Positions 40,593 through 49,384 are shown, counted from the stretch's first letter. The stretch: DNA of 64,000 nt from Candidatus Obscuribacterales bacterium (GCA_019744775.1 JAIETZ010000002.1:372001-436000), one strand, 5' to 3'. The notes: a model not told the origin generated them from the letters alone. Made by a program: numbers and translations.

Positions 40593-42041
40593 TTACACAA
40601 GCTCCCTGAGGAAAGTAACGGCTAACAAAAGAAATAGAGACAGCGGAATGAGGCGCTTCCAACCAAAGTCCATTAGTTGGTCAATGCGGAATCGTGGCAA
40701 AGTGCCGCGAACAAGAATGGCAAAGATAACCAGTGAATAGACCTTAACTACTACCCAGAATGCACCGAAGAAAGTTTCCGCATTGATGAATGGCACAGTC
40801 GGCATTGTCCAGTTGTTGACGGATGCCAACCAATTCCACCACTGCGCATCCATGAAGCCCTGAATGGGCGACGAGCCACCGCCGAGGAAAAGTACCGTGG
40901 CAATGGACGAAACTACAAACAAGTTGGTGAATTCAGCCAAGAAGAAGATGGCGAATTTGATGCCGCTATATTCAGTGTTATAGCCGCTGACCAATTCTGA
41001 TTCAGCTTCCGGCAAATCGAATGGAATACGGTTAATTTCAGCGCAAGCACATGTTGCATAAATACCAAACAGCAAGAACATGCAGCCGATGAATGCGAAC
41101 GCAGCGACTATACCGCCCCATGCTTGGTTAACAGCGGCCCAGGCAGCTTGTCTTGTTGGCTCGGTTACATCCGTGCTCATGTTTTTCAAGTTGTCCAAAG
41201 CTGCTCCAAGGTGAGCACCAGCTTGTGGCAGAGCACCCCCGGCAAAGATATTCCAGTGGAGAATGCCGCCTGCTTGCCGCTCGGCAATGGATACAACATC
41301 CAATGTGCCTGAGATAAGGCAAACAGTAATGATGGACAAGACAAGCGGAATCTCGTAGCTGATTGCTTGAGCGGCGCTTCTCAGTCCACCTACTAATGAA
41401 TACTTGTTATTGCTTGCCCAACCACCCATCACAATGCCCACTACAGGAATTGCTGAAACAGCAATCACGTAGAAGATTCCAGTTGGAATATTGACCATTG
41501 AGAAAAGTTGGTGGTTATTGGTGACAGCAGCCAGCAGTGGCACCATACCAATAATGGAAGGCGCAAAGAAAATAATCGGCGCCAGGGTAAACATCAATAT
41601 GTCTGCACCACGTGGCGTGATGTCTTCCTTAAAGAGCAATTTGACAGCGTCTGCTGCTGTTTGCAAAAGACCATCCGGACCTACGCGGTTTGGACCCTTA
41701 CGTACTGTAAAGAGAGCCAATGCGCGTCTTTCACAAAGCACCATGAACATGGCATTGATTGGAATGAATACTGCCACTGCAACAATTGGTGTCAAAGCAC
41801 GGAAAGTATTCGACCAGATAAGGCTGGCATCTGATGGTGCTTCGTTGAATTTGGTAAATAGGTTGAGAGAACCATCAACCATAAAACCATTGTCGATCCA
41901 GAAAGGAATTGCTACTCCGACCAAGAAGCAGGCTGCCCAAACAGCGCCGAAGATAATCGACAGCCAGATGACAGTCAGTCTGGAGAATTTAAAAATCTCG
42001 CCTATATTGGCCGGCGTTTGATGTGGATACGTGTAAGTCAC
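40593..42041 (-). CDS. nuoH: NADH-quinone oxidoreductase subunit H
   Basis: Protein of 482 residues forming the quinone-site membrane subunit. Conserved blocks are ALFTVRKGPNRVGPDGLLQTAADAVKLLFKED, ASNNKYSLVGGLRSAAQAIS-YE, NRIPFDLPEAESELVSGYNTEYSG and RGTLPRFRIDQLMDFGWKRL. It is markedly longer than the usual 320-350 residues. The additions are an N-terminal stretch, a soluble insertion (residues about 260-320, GGALPQAGAHLGAALDNLKN) and a loop near ASVNNWTMPTVPF. Confidence 0.95.
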   Translation of the reverse strand: MTYTYPHQTPANIGEIFKFSRLTVIWLSIIFGAVWAACFLVGVAIPFWIDNGFMVDGSLNLFTKFNEAPSDASLIWSNTFRALTPIVAVAVFIPINAMFMVLCERRALALFTVRKGPNRVGPDGLLQTAADAVKLLFKEDITPRGADILMFTLAPIIFFAPSIIGMVPLLAAVTNNHQLFSMVNIPTGIFYVIAVSAIPVVGIVMGGWASNNKYSLVGGLRSAAQAISYEIPLVLSIITVCLISGTLDVVSIAERQAGGILHWNIFAGGALPQAGAHLGAALDNLKNMSTDVTEPTRQAAWAAVNQAWGGIVAAFAFIGCMFLLFGIYATCACAEINRIPFDLPEAESELVSGYNTEYSGIKFAIFFLAEFTNLFVVSSIATVLFLGGGSSPIQGFMDAQWWNWLASVNNWTMPTVPFINAETFFGAFWVVVKVYSLVIFAILVRGTLPRFRIDQLMDFGWKRLIPLSLFLLLAVTFLRELV

Positions 42042-42057
42042 GCGAAGATTCTCCTCT

Positions 42058-43278
42058 TTACCTGTCTACGTCTGGCAGAATGACGTCGATTGATCCAAAT
42101 ACAGCCATGATGTCGGCAATTGGCGATCCAACCAGAAGTTCCGGCAGGACGGACAAATTGCTGAATGATGGATTACGCCATCTAAAACGTGCCGGTTTAT
42201 CCGAACCGTTGGAGATGATGTAGCAACCTAATACACCGCGTGGCGATTCTACAGCGGCAAAACCTTCGCCGGCTTTGATACGCAGACCGGCCATTTGCTT
42301 TTTGCCACTCAATTTCAAGTCACCACCGCAGTTGGCGCAATCTTCTTTGCCGCAACTGTTGCAAGCCTTGCGCTTCTCTCTCAATTCATCAGCGGTACCG
42401 CCTGGAATTTGAGCCAAGCACTGCTTGATGATTTCATTGGACTGGCGCATTTCGGCAATACGGCACATATAACGCGCCCATGTATCGCCATCGCCTTCCA
42501 TTACAGGCACTTCAAATTGCAATCTGTCATAGACGGAATACGGCTTGAATTTACGTAAGTCGTAATTTACACCCGATGCGCGCAAGCTTGGACCGGTAAC
42601 ACCGTAATCCATAGCTACGGATTTTTTCAGGCGACCAACACCTTTGGTACGCTTCAAGAAAATTGGGTTTTCTGTAACGATGGCTTCGTACTCATCGACA
42701 CGGCTCGGAAAATCTTCGGTAAATTGCTTCAACTTAGCAAACCAACCGTCTGGTGCCTCATGTTGCACGCCGCCTATGCGGATGTAGTTAAACATCATGC
42801 GCTGTCCGGCAATTGCTTCAAACAAATCAAGCAATTTTTCGCGCTCACGGAATGGATAGAAAGGGAAACCGAACATGGCGCCTAAGTCGATTAGGTAAGT
42901 ACCCAACCAGAGCAAGTGCGAAGTAATGCGGTTCATTTCCGAAACCATAACGCGATAGTACTCAGCGCGCAACGGTACCTTAATATCTTCAATATGCTCG
43001 GCTGATCTGGCAAGAGCCCAGGAAGTGAACATGCCTGAGAGATAGTCAACACGATCAATAAGAGCTTGGTATTGGAACCAAGTTCTATTTTGACCTTGCC
43101 ATTCTTGCGCACGGTGCAAGTGCCCAATTACAGGTTCTACGTGTTTGACGAATTCACCATCAAGCGTCAACAGCAAACGCAACACGCCGTGTGTTGCCGG
43201 GTGCTGTGGACCCATGTTGATGATCATCTCATCGGTCTTAAGCCCAGTTGTTTTTAGTGTAATTAGTTCACTAGCCAT
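42058..43278 (-). CDS. nuoD: NADH-quinone oxidoreductase subunit D with four-cysteine insertion
   Basis: NuoD of 406 residues (quinone-binding 49-kDa homologue). MGPQHPATHGVLRL, GHLHRAQEW, VDYLSGMF, EMNRITSHLLWLG and the C-terminal VFGSIDVILPDVDR are canonical. Where typical NuoD continues after the CLAQIPGG region with a loop, this protein has REKRKACNSCGKEDCANCGG: Cys306, 309, 314 and 317 in a CxxC-x4-CxxC arrangement. The motif would bind zinc or an iron-sulfur cluster. GAGG lies about 9 nt before the ATG. Confidence 0.95.
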   Translation of the reverse strand: MASELITLKTTGLKTDEMIINMGPQHPATHGVLRLLLTLDGEFVKHVEPVIGHLHRAQEWQGQNRTWFQYQALIDRVDYLSGMFTSWALARSAEHIEDIKVPLRAEYYRVMVSEMNRITSHLLWLGTYLIDLGAMFGFPFYPFREREKLLDLFEAIAGQRMMFNYIRIGGVQHEAPDGWFAKLKQFTEDFPSRVDEYEAIVTENPIFLKRTKGVGRLKKSVAMDYGVTGPSLRASGVNYDLRKFKPYSVYDRLQFEVPVMEGDGDTWARYMCRIAEMRQSNEIIKQCLAQIPGGTADELREKRKACNSCGKEDCANCGGDLKLSGKKQMAGLRIKAGEGFAAVESPRGVLGCYIISNGSDKPARFRWRNPSFSNLSVLPELLVGSPIADIMAVFGSIDVILPDVDR

Positions 43279-43308
43279 TTTGTTTCTCTTGCAATTTACT
43301 GTCGGTAA

Positions 43309-43845
43309 TTAGCGGAAGCTTACGGGATTTTTGTCGTTCAAAGCATCCACCGGTTGCTTATAGTCATGACGCAACGGGTAGCCTTCCCAATCCCAAGGGT
43401 TCAGAATTCTTCTCATATAAGGATGTCCGACATAACGGATACCCATGAGGTCATAACATTCGCGCTCGTGCCAGTTAGCAGCCGACCAGTAGCTAGCTGT
43501 CGTTGGCACAAGAGCTAATTGGTCTTCACCGAGAGTGGATTTTGGAACGCGAACTTTTATCACTAGTTCCCTTGTGTGTTCAAAGGACCAGAGGTGATAA
43601 ACAGACTCAATATTTTCCGGAGATTCCACGCCGGAAACAGTGACCAAGAAATCCATTCTGGTTTCGGCACTGTTGCGCAGGCGCTTAAGAGCCTTTTCCA
43701 AATTGGCGGCAGTCACTTCAATTGTTTCCACGCCGGTTGAATCAGCCAGACGAGTTGATGGAATATCGTGTTCAGCCAAAAACTGACCAAATACGCCCGG
43801 TGTTAAATTCGGCGTTTCTTCTGGTTTTGCTTGCTCTGTACTCAT
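43309..43845 (-). CDS. nuoC: NADH-quinone oxidoreductase subunit C
   Basis: Protein of 178 residues (30-kDa subunit). It has the family signature WHERECYDLMGIRYVGHPYMRRIL followed by DWEGYPLRHDYKQP. The N-terminal 30 residues (KPEETPNLTPGVFGQFL) are variable. It joins NuoB and NuoD in the hydrophilic arm and is separate from NuoD, as in cyanobacteria and unlike the NuoCD fusion of enterobacteria. Confidence 0.95.
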   Translation of the reverse strand: MSTEQAKPEETPNLTPGVFGQFLAEHDIPSTRLADSTGVETIEVTAANLEKALKRLRNSAETRMDFLVTVSGVESPENIESVYHLWSFEHTRELVIKVRVPKSTLGEDQLALVPTTASYWSAANWHERECYDLMGIRYVGHPYMRRILNPWDWEGYPLRHDYKQPVDALNDKNPVSFR

Positions 43846-43872
43846 TGTCCTTACAATTCCCTTTTGAAATTT

Positions 43873-44532
43873 CTAGGCTTTCAGATCTTCCTTGGTTAAA
43901 GCTTTCGCTTCTTCAATCAAATCTTCCATTGGACGTCCTGTGTCATAGTCGACATAACGCACCGGACGCATTTCGGAATTGCCTTTCTTGCGGCGGTCTT
44001 CTAATGACTGCGTACGAATTCTCTGTTGCAGTTTTAGCAACGCATCCAAAATACCTTCCGGACGCGGTGGGCAACCCGGCAAGTAGACATCAACCGGAAT
44101 AATGCGGTCGACACCTTGCACAACAGAATATGAATCGTTGAACATGCCACCGGTCACAGTACAGGCACCCATAGCAATAACGTACTTAGGCTCAGGCAAT
44201 TGCTCGTACAAAGTAATCAGAGCCGGTGCCATTTTGCGGGTAATTGTGCCGGCGGTGATAATCAAGTCGGCTTGTCTTGGTGTGGCACGAAATACTTCTG
44301 AACCGAATCGCGAAATATCAAATGCCGACATACCGACAGACATCATTTCGATTGCGCAACATGATGTTCCGAAGGTCAATGGCCAGACAGAATTTGATCT
44401 AGCCCAATTGGCTATCGGACTCACTAGCGGCGATACGACAGGCGAAAGCATTTCCGACAACTTCTCAACTACAAAGTCGACATTTGTTATCGTTACGGTT
44501 TCTTTTAGTTCATCAGGAACTTGAACAGACAT
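43873..44532 (-). CDS. nuoB: NADH-quinone oxidoreductase subunit B
   Basis: NuoB of 219 residues, carrier of the terminal [4Fe-4S] cluster N2. The cluster cysteines are Cys58 and Cys59 ([10 protein letters not shown]), Cys124 (MGACTVTGG) and Cys154 ([10 protein letters not shown]). The N-terminal 40 residues and the C-terminal 30 are variable. It stands 3 bp downstream of nuoA. Confidence 0.97.
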   Translation of the reverse strand: MSVQVPDELKETVTITNVDFVVEKLSEMLSPVVSPLVSPIANWARSNSVWPLTFGTSCCAIEMMSVGMSAFDISRFGSEVFRATPRQADLIITAGTITRKMAPALITLYEQLPEPKYVIAMGACTVTGGMFNDSYSVVQGVDRIIPVDVYLPGCPPRPEGILDALLKLQQRIRTQSLEDRRKKGNSEMRPVRYVDYDTGRPMEDLIEEAKALTKEDLKA

Positions 44533-44535
44533 TTG

Positions 44536-44928
44536 TTACTCCCACTCAAGCGCGCCTTTTTTCCAGGCGTAAATAAGACCGACAGCTAAGATGCCGAGAA
44601 ACACAGCAATTTCAATTGGAGACAGCCATGGTGACTGATAGGCTTCCTTCAAGGCATTGCTGGTCATAGCCCAGGGCACCAAGAAAACAATTTCAATATC
44701 GAAGACGATAAACAACAGCGCATATAGGTAATAGCGGATATCGAATTGCATGTGCGCTTCTTGCAATGGCTTCATGCCGCACTCGTAAGGCTGATTTTTG
44801 ACCACGTTTGGTCTGTGATAGCCGAACAAGAGTTGGATTACCCAGGCAAGAAGAATCATGCCGAGGGCAGGCAGAGCAAAACCAACTATTACAAACAAAA
44901 GAATTTGAGCAACTTGTAGGTCGTACAT
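44536..44928 (-). CDS. nuoA: NADH-quinone oxidoreductase subunit A
   Basis: Protein of 130 residues with three helices and the conserved YECGMKP (here NQPYECGMKPLQEAH) and FDIRYYLYALLFIVFDIEIVFLVPW. First gene of the A-B-C-D-H-I-J-K operon. Its upstream region (44929-45117) is shared with the divergent RNase III gene. Confidence 0.96.
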   Translation of the reverse strand: MYDLQVAQILLFVIVGFALPALGMILLAWVIQLLFGYHRPNVVKNQPYECGMKPLQEAHMQFDIRYYLYALLFIVFDIEIVFLVPWAMTSNALKEAYQSPWLSPIEIAVFLGILAVGLIYAWKKGALEWE

Positions 44929-44953
44929 GTTATGTCCCAGATTTGATTTAAGA

Positions 44954-44975
44954 CTGCCCCCTGTCTAACGGGCAG
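44954..44975 (-). promoter_or_regulatory. Hairpin in the nuo operon leader
   Basis: CTGCCC (44954-44959) pairs with GGGCAG (44970-44975) across a 10-nt loop, 25 bp upstream of the nuoA ATG. It may be an mRNA hairpin or operator. The rest of the 189-bp divergent gap to rnc is AT-rich (ATATAAGATAGCAG, TTAAATTATAGCC) and likely contains both promoters. Confidence 0.4.
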
Positions 44976-45117
44976 ACTAGTAAACGTAACCACATATAAG
45001 ATAGCAGTTTATGCTTAAAAGCCGCATAGCACTTAAATTATAGCCAGATAAGGAACGTAGTCATGCGGTATCCAAAACGACATCTGAAAGTATGATGTTT
45101 GTACAAAGAAAAAAGAT

Positions 45118-45837
45118 ATGGAAATGTCCAACTTATCCCAATTGCGCCTAACTGCGCTCAACGAATTGATGACCGAGCTCTCCCTGCCGGACAAGCGCGA
45201 CGAAAAAACCCTGGGTCTAATCAATGAAGCCCTCACCCACAGCTCCTACAAGGCTGATCACAAGGGTTCGGTTGATTACGAAAGACTAGAGTTTTTCGGC
45301 GATTCGGTTTTGAAATTTGTTGTTAGTGAATATTTATTCAATCGATTTCCAAATTACAGCGAAGGCCGCTTAACAGAAATTCGCGCCGTACTTGTCAGTG
45401 GCCAAACGCTCAATCAAATCGGCACCCACTTACAACTAGGCAAGCACATCATTTTGGGCCGCGGCATTCATCTTAAGCAATCAATGATCGGCAGATCGCT
45501 GGAAGCGCTTTTTGGTGCCGTCTATCTCGCCTACGACATGCAGACTGCACGCCTACTCATCGAGTCATTGCTTTCTGAAAAAGCTGAAGCCATTCACGAA
45601 AACGCCAGCCAAGAAAACTTCAAAGCACAACTACAAGAACTCACTCAAGGACAAGCGAAAGGCGCACCAGTGTATGCCACCTCTGCCGTAGAGGGTCCCG
45701 CGCATGATCCCATCTTCAGCGTCACCGTCGCCGTCCAAGGCGAAGTAATTGCATCGGGATCAGGCCCCTCGAAGAAGCAAGCGGAACAACAAGCCGCTAA
45801 AGCAGCTCTGGAAATCCTGCTCAAGAGATCATCTTAG
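45118..45837 (+). CDS. rnc: Ribonuclease III
   Basis: RNase III of 239 residues that cleaves double-stranded RNA in rRNA and mRNA processing. The signature YERLEFFGDSVLKFVVSEYLF is intact and the second catalytic glutamate is in SLEALFGAVYLAYD. The C-terminal dsRNA-binding domain runs from NFKAQLQELTQG to KAALEILL. ATG 45118 and ATG 45124 are both possible. A perfect copy of the dispersed palindrome starts at the base after the stop codon. Confidence 0.97.
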   Translation: MEMSNLSQLRLTALNELMTELSLPDKRDEKTLGLINEALTHSSYKADHKGSVDYERLEFFGDSVLKFVVSEYLFNRFPNYSEGRLTEIRAVLVSGQTLNQIGTHLQLGKHIILGRGIHLKQSMIGRSLEALFGAVYLAYDMQTARLLIESLLSEKAEAIHENASQENFKAQLQELTQGQAKGAPVYATSAVEGPAHDPIFSVTVAVQGEVIASGSGPSKKQAEQQAAKAALEILLKRSS

Positions 45838-45856
45838 GGGCGCATTGCATGCGCCC
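45838..45856 (+). repeat. Stop-codon palindrome GGGCGCATTGCATGCGCCC
   Basis: Identical to the 19-mer at 13273-13291 and starts immediately after the rnc TAG. It lies between rnc and the convergent small exported-protein gene, 15 bp from that gene's stop. Stem 7 bp, loop TTGCA; a terminator or REP role is plausible. Confidence 0.8.
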
Positions 45857-45870
45857 GCTTTTGTCATGCT

Positions 45871-46446
45871 TTACGGCAAATCCAAATCGTCGATGGAGAC
45901 TTCGTCGCTCGGCTTGTTCCAACCTGGTGCAGGAGCCAAAGTTGGCTTCGCAGGAGCTGGAGACGGCATCAAGTCGCCCATTCCCAAAGACGCCGGTGCT
46001 TCAATTCTTTCGTTAGTCGCAGATGTCTCAGTCGACTTATGGGCAATCTCGCTTTTGCTCGAAGAGTTCGCCATGGTGTTGGCCTGTTTTCTCAGCGAAA
46101 TAGCGCCCAACTCAAATTTCGCAACACGATATTCAGCTTCAGCAGCTTTCAATTGAGCTTGAGCAACGGATACTTGCTTGCGCGCAGCTATGAGATTTTG
46201 CGCTGCCGCCTTCAGTCTCTCCGAGACAATCGGTTGGTCTTTTTGATCTTTAGCAGCCTCCGGAGCCTTCACCGTCTTCGCGATCGGTTTCACTTCAACT
46301 TTCGCCGTTGGCTTCGTATCGGTCTTCGCCGGTTTGTCCTTCTTCAACAGTCCCAGCCCGGGCAACGCACTGCCGACGTTGCTCTGCGTTAAGAGCAGCG
46401 TCAACGATGCCAGAACAACCAGGTTTTGCTTATGAGAATCAATCAT
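45871..46446 (-). CDS. Exported Lys/Ala-rich coiled-coil protein
   Basis: Protein of about 191 residues. The signal peptide (HKQNLVVLASLTLLLTQSNVGSA) is followed by a Lys/Pro/Thr-rich segment (KDKPAKTDTKPTAKVEVKPI). Next comes an alpha-helical coiled-coil-like stretch (LKAAAQNLIAARKQVSVAQAQLKAAEAEYRVAKFE) and a Pro-rich end. ATG 46446 has AGAGG about 9 nt upstream; longer starts exist at 46470. I recognise no family. Convergent with rnc. Confidence 0.6.
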   Translation of the reverse strand: MIDSHKQNLVVLASLTLLLTQSNVGSALPGLGLLKKDKPAKTDTKPTAKVEVKPIAKTVKAPEAAKDQKDQPIVSERLKAAAQNLIAARKQVSVAQAQLKAAEAEYRVAKFELGAISLRKQANTMANSSSKSEIAHKSTETSATNERIEAPASLGMGDLMPSPAPAKPTLAPAPGWNKPSDEVSIDDLDLP

Positions 46447-46864
46447 GACAACAACCTCTGCGACAGACAAAATTCAAGCTACTAAGCCAAAATTACAATC
46501 TATGAACTAATTAGTAAAATTATAGGAATAATTAGTTTTATACCTAATAGCTATCTGCAAGCACCCGGAAGTACATGCACCGAGATCGCTAAAACCAATA
46601 CAAACAGCGCCTCTAGCCCATCTTTTCGGCACAAGCCTCTGTCAAGCCACAAAGCCAGGCCGGCCCATAAACCACCCGATCCAACGGCTTTTTGAGCAGC
46701 CTCTCATTCCCGGGAATAGGCATGGGCATTGTATACTTACAGCCTGCCTAAGCTAGGTTGGTTTCCTGCAGGTTTCAGGAGATTGGCCGGGTCGGGATTC
46801 TGTCTCCGACGGATTCGCTGCCACTAGCAGAGGTAAATTTGAATCAAGGAGAAACCATATTCCA
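46447..46864. promoter_or_regulatory. Leader and promoter region of rpsA
   Basis: About 418 bp between the divergent exported-protein gene and rpsA. A -10-like TATACT lies at 46733-46738 and a perfect palindrome TTCCCGGGAA at 46708-46717, roughly where a repressor could act. The roughly 100-nt leader after it is G-rich, with GTCGG/CCGAC able to pair near 46800-46820. AAGGAG is at 46847-46852. No tRNA or riboswitch recognised. S1 leaders are known to be self-regulated in other bacteria, which would fit this long leader. Confidence 0.45.
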
Positions 46865-47965
46865 GTGTCAGCACAACAATCAGAGGGCAGCCCAAAGTCC
46901 GAGTTTGAGCTTCTTTTAGGAGAAAGCTTCAACTATAAGTTTGGTCAAGGTGACATCATCACCGGCGATGTCGTTCGCATCGAAAGAGACGGTGTTCTAG
47001 TAGATGTCGGCAGCAAATCAGAAGGGTTCGTTCCCTTCAAAGAGCTGTCCAACATCCCAGTAGGCTCCATCGAAGATGTGGTCAAAATTGGCGATCGTCT
47101 AGAGTTCTACATCCTGCGCGAAGAAAACGAAAACGGTCAATTGACCCTTTCCTTGAAGCGTGTAGCTCAAGCCCGCGGCTGGGTCCAATTGGAAGACCAG
47201 AAGCGCAAAGACCAAACAATACGTGCCAAAATTTCCGCCGTCGTCAAAGGTGGCGTAGTAGTAGATGTATACGGTCTACGTGGTTTCGTTCCAGCATCGC
47301 AATTGCGTGTTAAAGGAACAACTCCTGAAGAACTCATTGGTATGGAAATCCCAATGAAGATTTTGGAAACAGACATTAAGCGCAACAAGCTCATCTTGTC
47401 GCAAAGAATGGCTGTACAAGAAGAAAAAGCCGTACAGCGCGAGAAGATTCTGGCAACGCTGGAATCCGGTCAAGTTGTCTCCGGCGAAGTTGTCCGTATT
47501 GCCGATTTCGGTGCATTCATCGACTTGGGTGGTATCGACGGTCTTCTTCCAATTTCCGAAATCTCCTGGGAGCGCGTCTCACATCCTTCAGATGTCCTCA
47601 AAGTTGGCGATGTCGTCACTACCAAGGTTCTGAAAGTAGATCGCGAAAAAGGTCACATCAGTCTTTCATTGAAACAAATGCAAGCTGATCCATGGAAAGA
47701 AATCGAAGACAAGTTCCAAGACGGCCAAGTCATCAACGGCAAGGTTCGCAAGATCCAAGCTTTCGGCGCCTTCGTGCAAATCTATCCAGGTGTAGATGCC
47801 TTGTTGCCAACGACAGAAATGTCCGAGCAACCAAACATCAAGCCGGAAGAAGTTGTCCATGTTGGTCAAGAAATCAAAGCAATTATCAAAAAATTCGCTC
47901 CAAAAGACCATAAGATAAGCTTGTCCCTGCGCGGCGTCGATGTATCCGATCTAATCGGTACATAA
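46865..47965 (+). CDS. rpsA: 30S ribosomal protein S1
   Basis: Protein of 366 residues with four S1 RNA-binding repeats: GDIITGDVVRIERDGVLVDV, RAKISAVVKGGVVVDVYG, GQVVSGEVVRIADFGAFIDL and GQVINGKVRKIQAFGAFVQI. The E. coli protein has six, so this is a short form nearer to cyanobacterial S1. The annotated GTG (46865) sits 12 nt after AAGGAG, whereas an in-frame ATT at 46859 sits 6 nt after it, so translation might start at the rarer codon. A strong terminator follows. Confidence 0.93.
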   Translation: MSAQQSEGSPKSEFELLLGESFNYKFGQGDIITGDVVRIERDGVLVDVGSKSEGFVPFKELSNIPVGSIEDVVKIGDRLEFYILREENENGQLTLSLKRVAQARGWVQLEDQKRKDQTIRAKISAVVKGGVVVDVYGLRGFVPASQLRVKGTTPEELIGMEIPMKILETDIKRNKLILSQRMAVQEEKAVQREKILATLESGQVVSGEVVRIADFGAFIDLGGIDGLLPISEISWERVSHPSDVLKVGDVVTTKVLKVDREKGHISLSLKQMQADPWKEIEDKFQDGQVINGKVRKIQAFGAFVQIYPGVDALLPTTEMSEQPNIKPEEVVHVGQEIKAIIKKFAPKDHKISLSLRGVDVSDLIGT

Positions 47966-48001
47966 ACCAAGCGTTTCGGCCAAGAGAAACAACAGAAATA
48001 A

Positions 48002-48033
48002 GAATAAGAGCTGCCTCCGGGCAGCTCTTATTC
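48002..48033 (+). terminator. Rho-independent terminator after rpsA
   Basis: A perfect 14-bp inverted repeat: the arm GAATAAGAGCTGCC pairs with GGCAGCTCTTATTC around a TCCG tetraloop, followed by TTTAAGC. It ends the rpsA transcript 36 bp after the stop. Confidence 0.9.
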
Positions 48034-48122
48034 TTTAAGCGCACTGATTAATTCAAGTCGCCAGACCAAGCGCGGTTTTGACAGATCTGTTATGTTGAAC
48101 ATACGTATGTATAAATAACCCC

Positions 48123-48164
48123 GGTGCGTCTTGTAGGACGCACCAAATTTTGTCCTTGAGGGAC
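48123..48164 (+). promoter_or_regulatory. Double hairpin in the sigma-factor leader
   Basis: GGTGCGTC (48123-48130) pairs perfectly with GACGCACC (48137-48144) and is followed by AAATTTT. Next, TTGTCC pairs with GGACAA, closing a TTGAG loop (48150-48166 region). The second hairpin includes the GAGGG Shine-Dalgarno of the sigma gene at 48174, so it could hide the ribosome binding site. The first resembles a weak terminator. A regulated leader is inferred. Confidence 0.5.
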
Positions 48165-48173
48165 AACACGATT

Positions 48174-49157
48174 ATGAACACAACATTAAGACAAGAAGAA
48201 AAACACAAAGAAAACTACATTGAAGAAAAGATTTTGCCGGAATTTGACACGGCAATAGCTCTCAACGACTACCTTCTGTCGGAAGACGAAGAAGACTTTG
48301 CTGTGGAAGCAGAAGATCTCGAGGCTGAGAAAAATCGTGCAAATCAGGATTCAACTGTTGCATATCTGCATGAAATTGGCAGATATAAGCTTTTGACAGG
48401 CGCTGAAGAAATTGAGCTTGGTCGCAAGATTAAAGACGGCGACAAAGCTGCTCGACAAAAACTCATCAACAGCAATTTGCGTTTGGTTGTGAGTATCGCC
48501 AAGCGTTATCGTGATCGCGGACTAGGCTTTCTCGACCTCATTCAAGAAGGTAGTTTCGGATTGATGCGTGCAGTAGAAAAATATGATCCGGAAAGAGGAT
48601 TCAAATTTTCCACTTATGCCACCTGGTGGATTCGCCAAGCAATCACACGTGCCATTGCCGACAAATCACGTGCAGTTCGTGTGCCTGTGCACATGAATGA
48701 AAACTTGCAGAAATTGCGCAAGTCGATAAGCCAACTTTTACGGACGCTTGATAGAACTCCGACAATTGATGAAATTGCTCGCAACATGAAAGTGCCGAAG
48801 AGCAAAGTAATTGAATGTCTGAGGGCTGAGAAGCACCTTGTTTCTCTGGACGCTCCCATAGGCGATGACATGGAAAAGTCATTTTCGGAATTTCTGGAAG
48901 ATGAACATTCCCTGACTCCGGAAGAAAGTGCTTCCAATGAACTTCTAGCCGACGGCGTTCGAGATGCGCTAGCGAAATTGAACGAAAATGAAAGAGCAGT
49001 TGTCTCTTTGCGTTTCGGTTTGAACAATGGCGCACCGGCGACACTTGAGCGCTGCAGTCAAGTACTCAACATGAGTCGCGAACGCGCGCGCCAAATTGAA
49101 TTTCGGGCGATTAAGAAGTTGCAACAGAACGATCAATTGAGAGCGCTCAATAACTGA
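48174..49157 (+). CDS. RNA polymerase sigma-70 family factor (RpoD/SigA type)
   Basis: Protein of 327 residues. Region 1.2 is [20 protein letters not shown]. Region 2 is [59 protein letters not shown], with an intact -10-recognition helix. Region 3 is [17 protein letters not shown]. Region 4 ends [26 protein letters not shown]. Acidic region 1.1 is absent, so it may be a group-2 or primary-type factor; cyanobacteria have several such. ATG 48174 replaces an upstream TTG because the GAGGG site fits it. Confidence 0.93.
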   Translation: MNTTLRQEEKHKENYIEEKILPEFDTAIALNDYLLSEDEEDFAVEAEDLEAEKNRANQDSTVAYLHEIGRYKLLTGAEEIELGRKIKDGDKAARQKLINSNLRLVVSIAKRYRDRGLGFLDLIQEGSFGLMRAVEKYDPERGFKFSTYATWWIRQAITRAIADKSRAVRVPVHMNENLQKLRKSISQLLRTLDRTPTIDEIARNMKVPKSKVIECLRAEKHLVSLDAPIGDDMEKSFSEFLEDEHSLTPEESASNELLADGVRDALAKLNENERAVVSLRFGLNNGAPATLERCSQVLNMSRERARQIEFRAIKKLQQNDQLRALNN

Positions 49158-49177
49158 GGGCGCATGCAATGCTGCCC
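49158..49177 (+). repeat. Stop-codon palindrome, inverted variant
   Basis: GGGCGCATGCAATGCTGCCC starts at the base after the sigma-factor TGA. It is the reverse complement orientation of the 13273/45838 element with one inserted T. It again stands between a plus-strand gene and a convergent minus-strand unit (the dehydrogenase remnant). Confidence 0.7.
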
Positions 49178-49189
49178 GACGGAGGCGTG

Positions 49190-49384
49190 TCATGCAGCTG
49201 CGGCAATTACTGCGGAAGGCGTTTTTCGACTCATTACGTACTTGATGCAGCCATTTTTCTTTCCGGCAAATTCATTATATGCTTCGGGCACTTCATCAAG
49301 CGTGATTCTGTGCGAGATGATAAAGCCTGGGTCAATATCGCCATTTTGAATTCGCTCAATAAGCGCGGGCATATATTTCTGCAC
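49190..49384 (-). pseudogene. Zinc-dependent alcohol dehydrogenase, C-terminal remnant
   Basis: A 65-residue segment (KYMPALIERIQNGDIDPGFI, SHRITLDEVPEAYNEFAGKK, GCIKYVM) matches the last part of medium-chain zinc alcohol/formaldehyde dehydrogenases, including the conserved PEAYNEF-type helix before the C-terminus. Full enzymes are about 350-390 residues, and nothing of the catalytic or NAD-binding domains precedes it. Upstream DNA (49385-49505) does not extend the frame. It is a decayed or truncated gene. Confidence 0.7.

Noticed and set aside
46447-46864. tRNA or riboswitch in the long rpsA leader
   Set aside because: No cloverleaf with GTTCRANNC and no known aptamer pattern was visible by eye.
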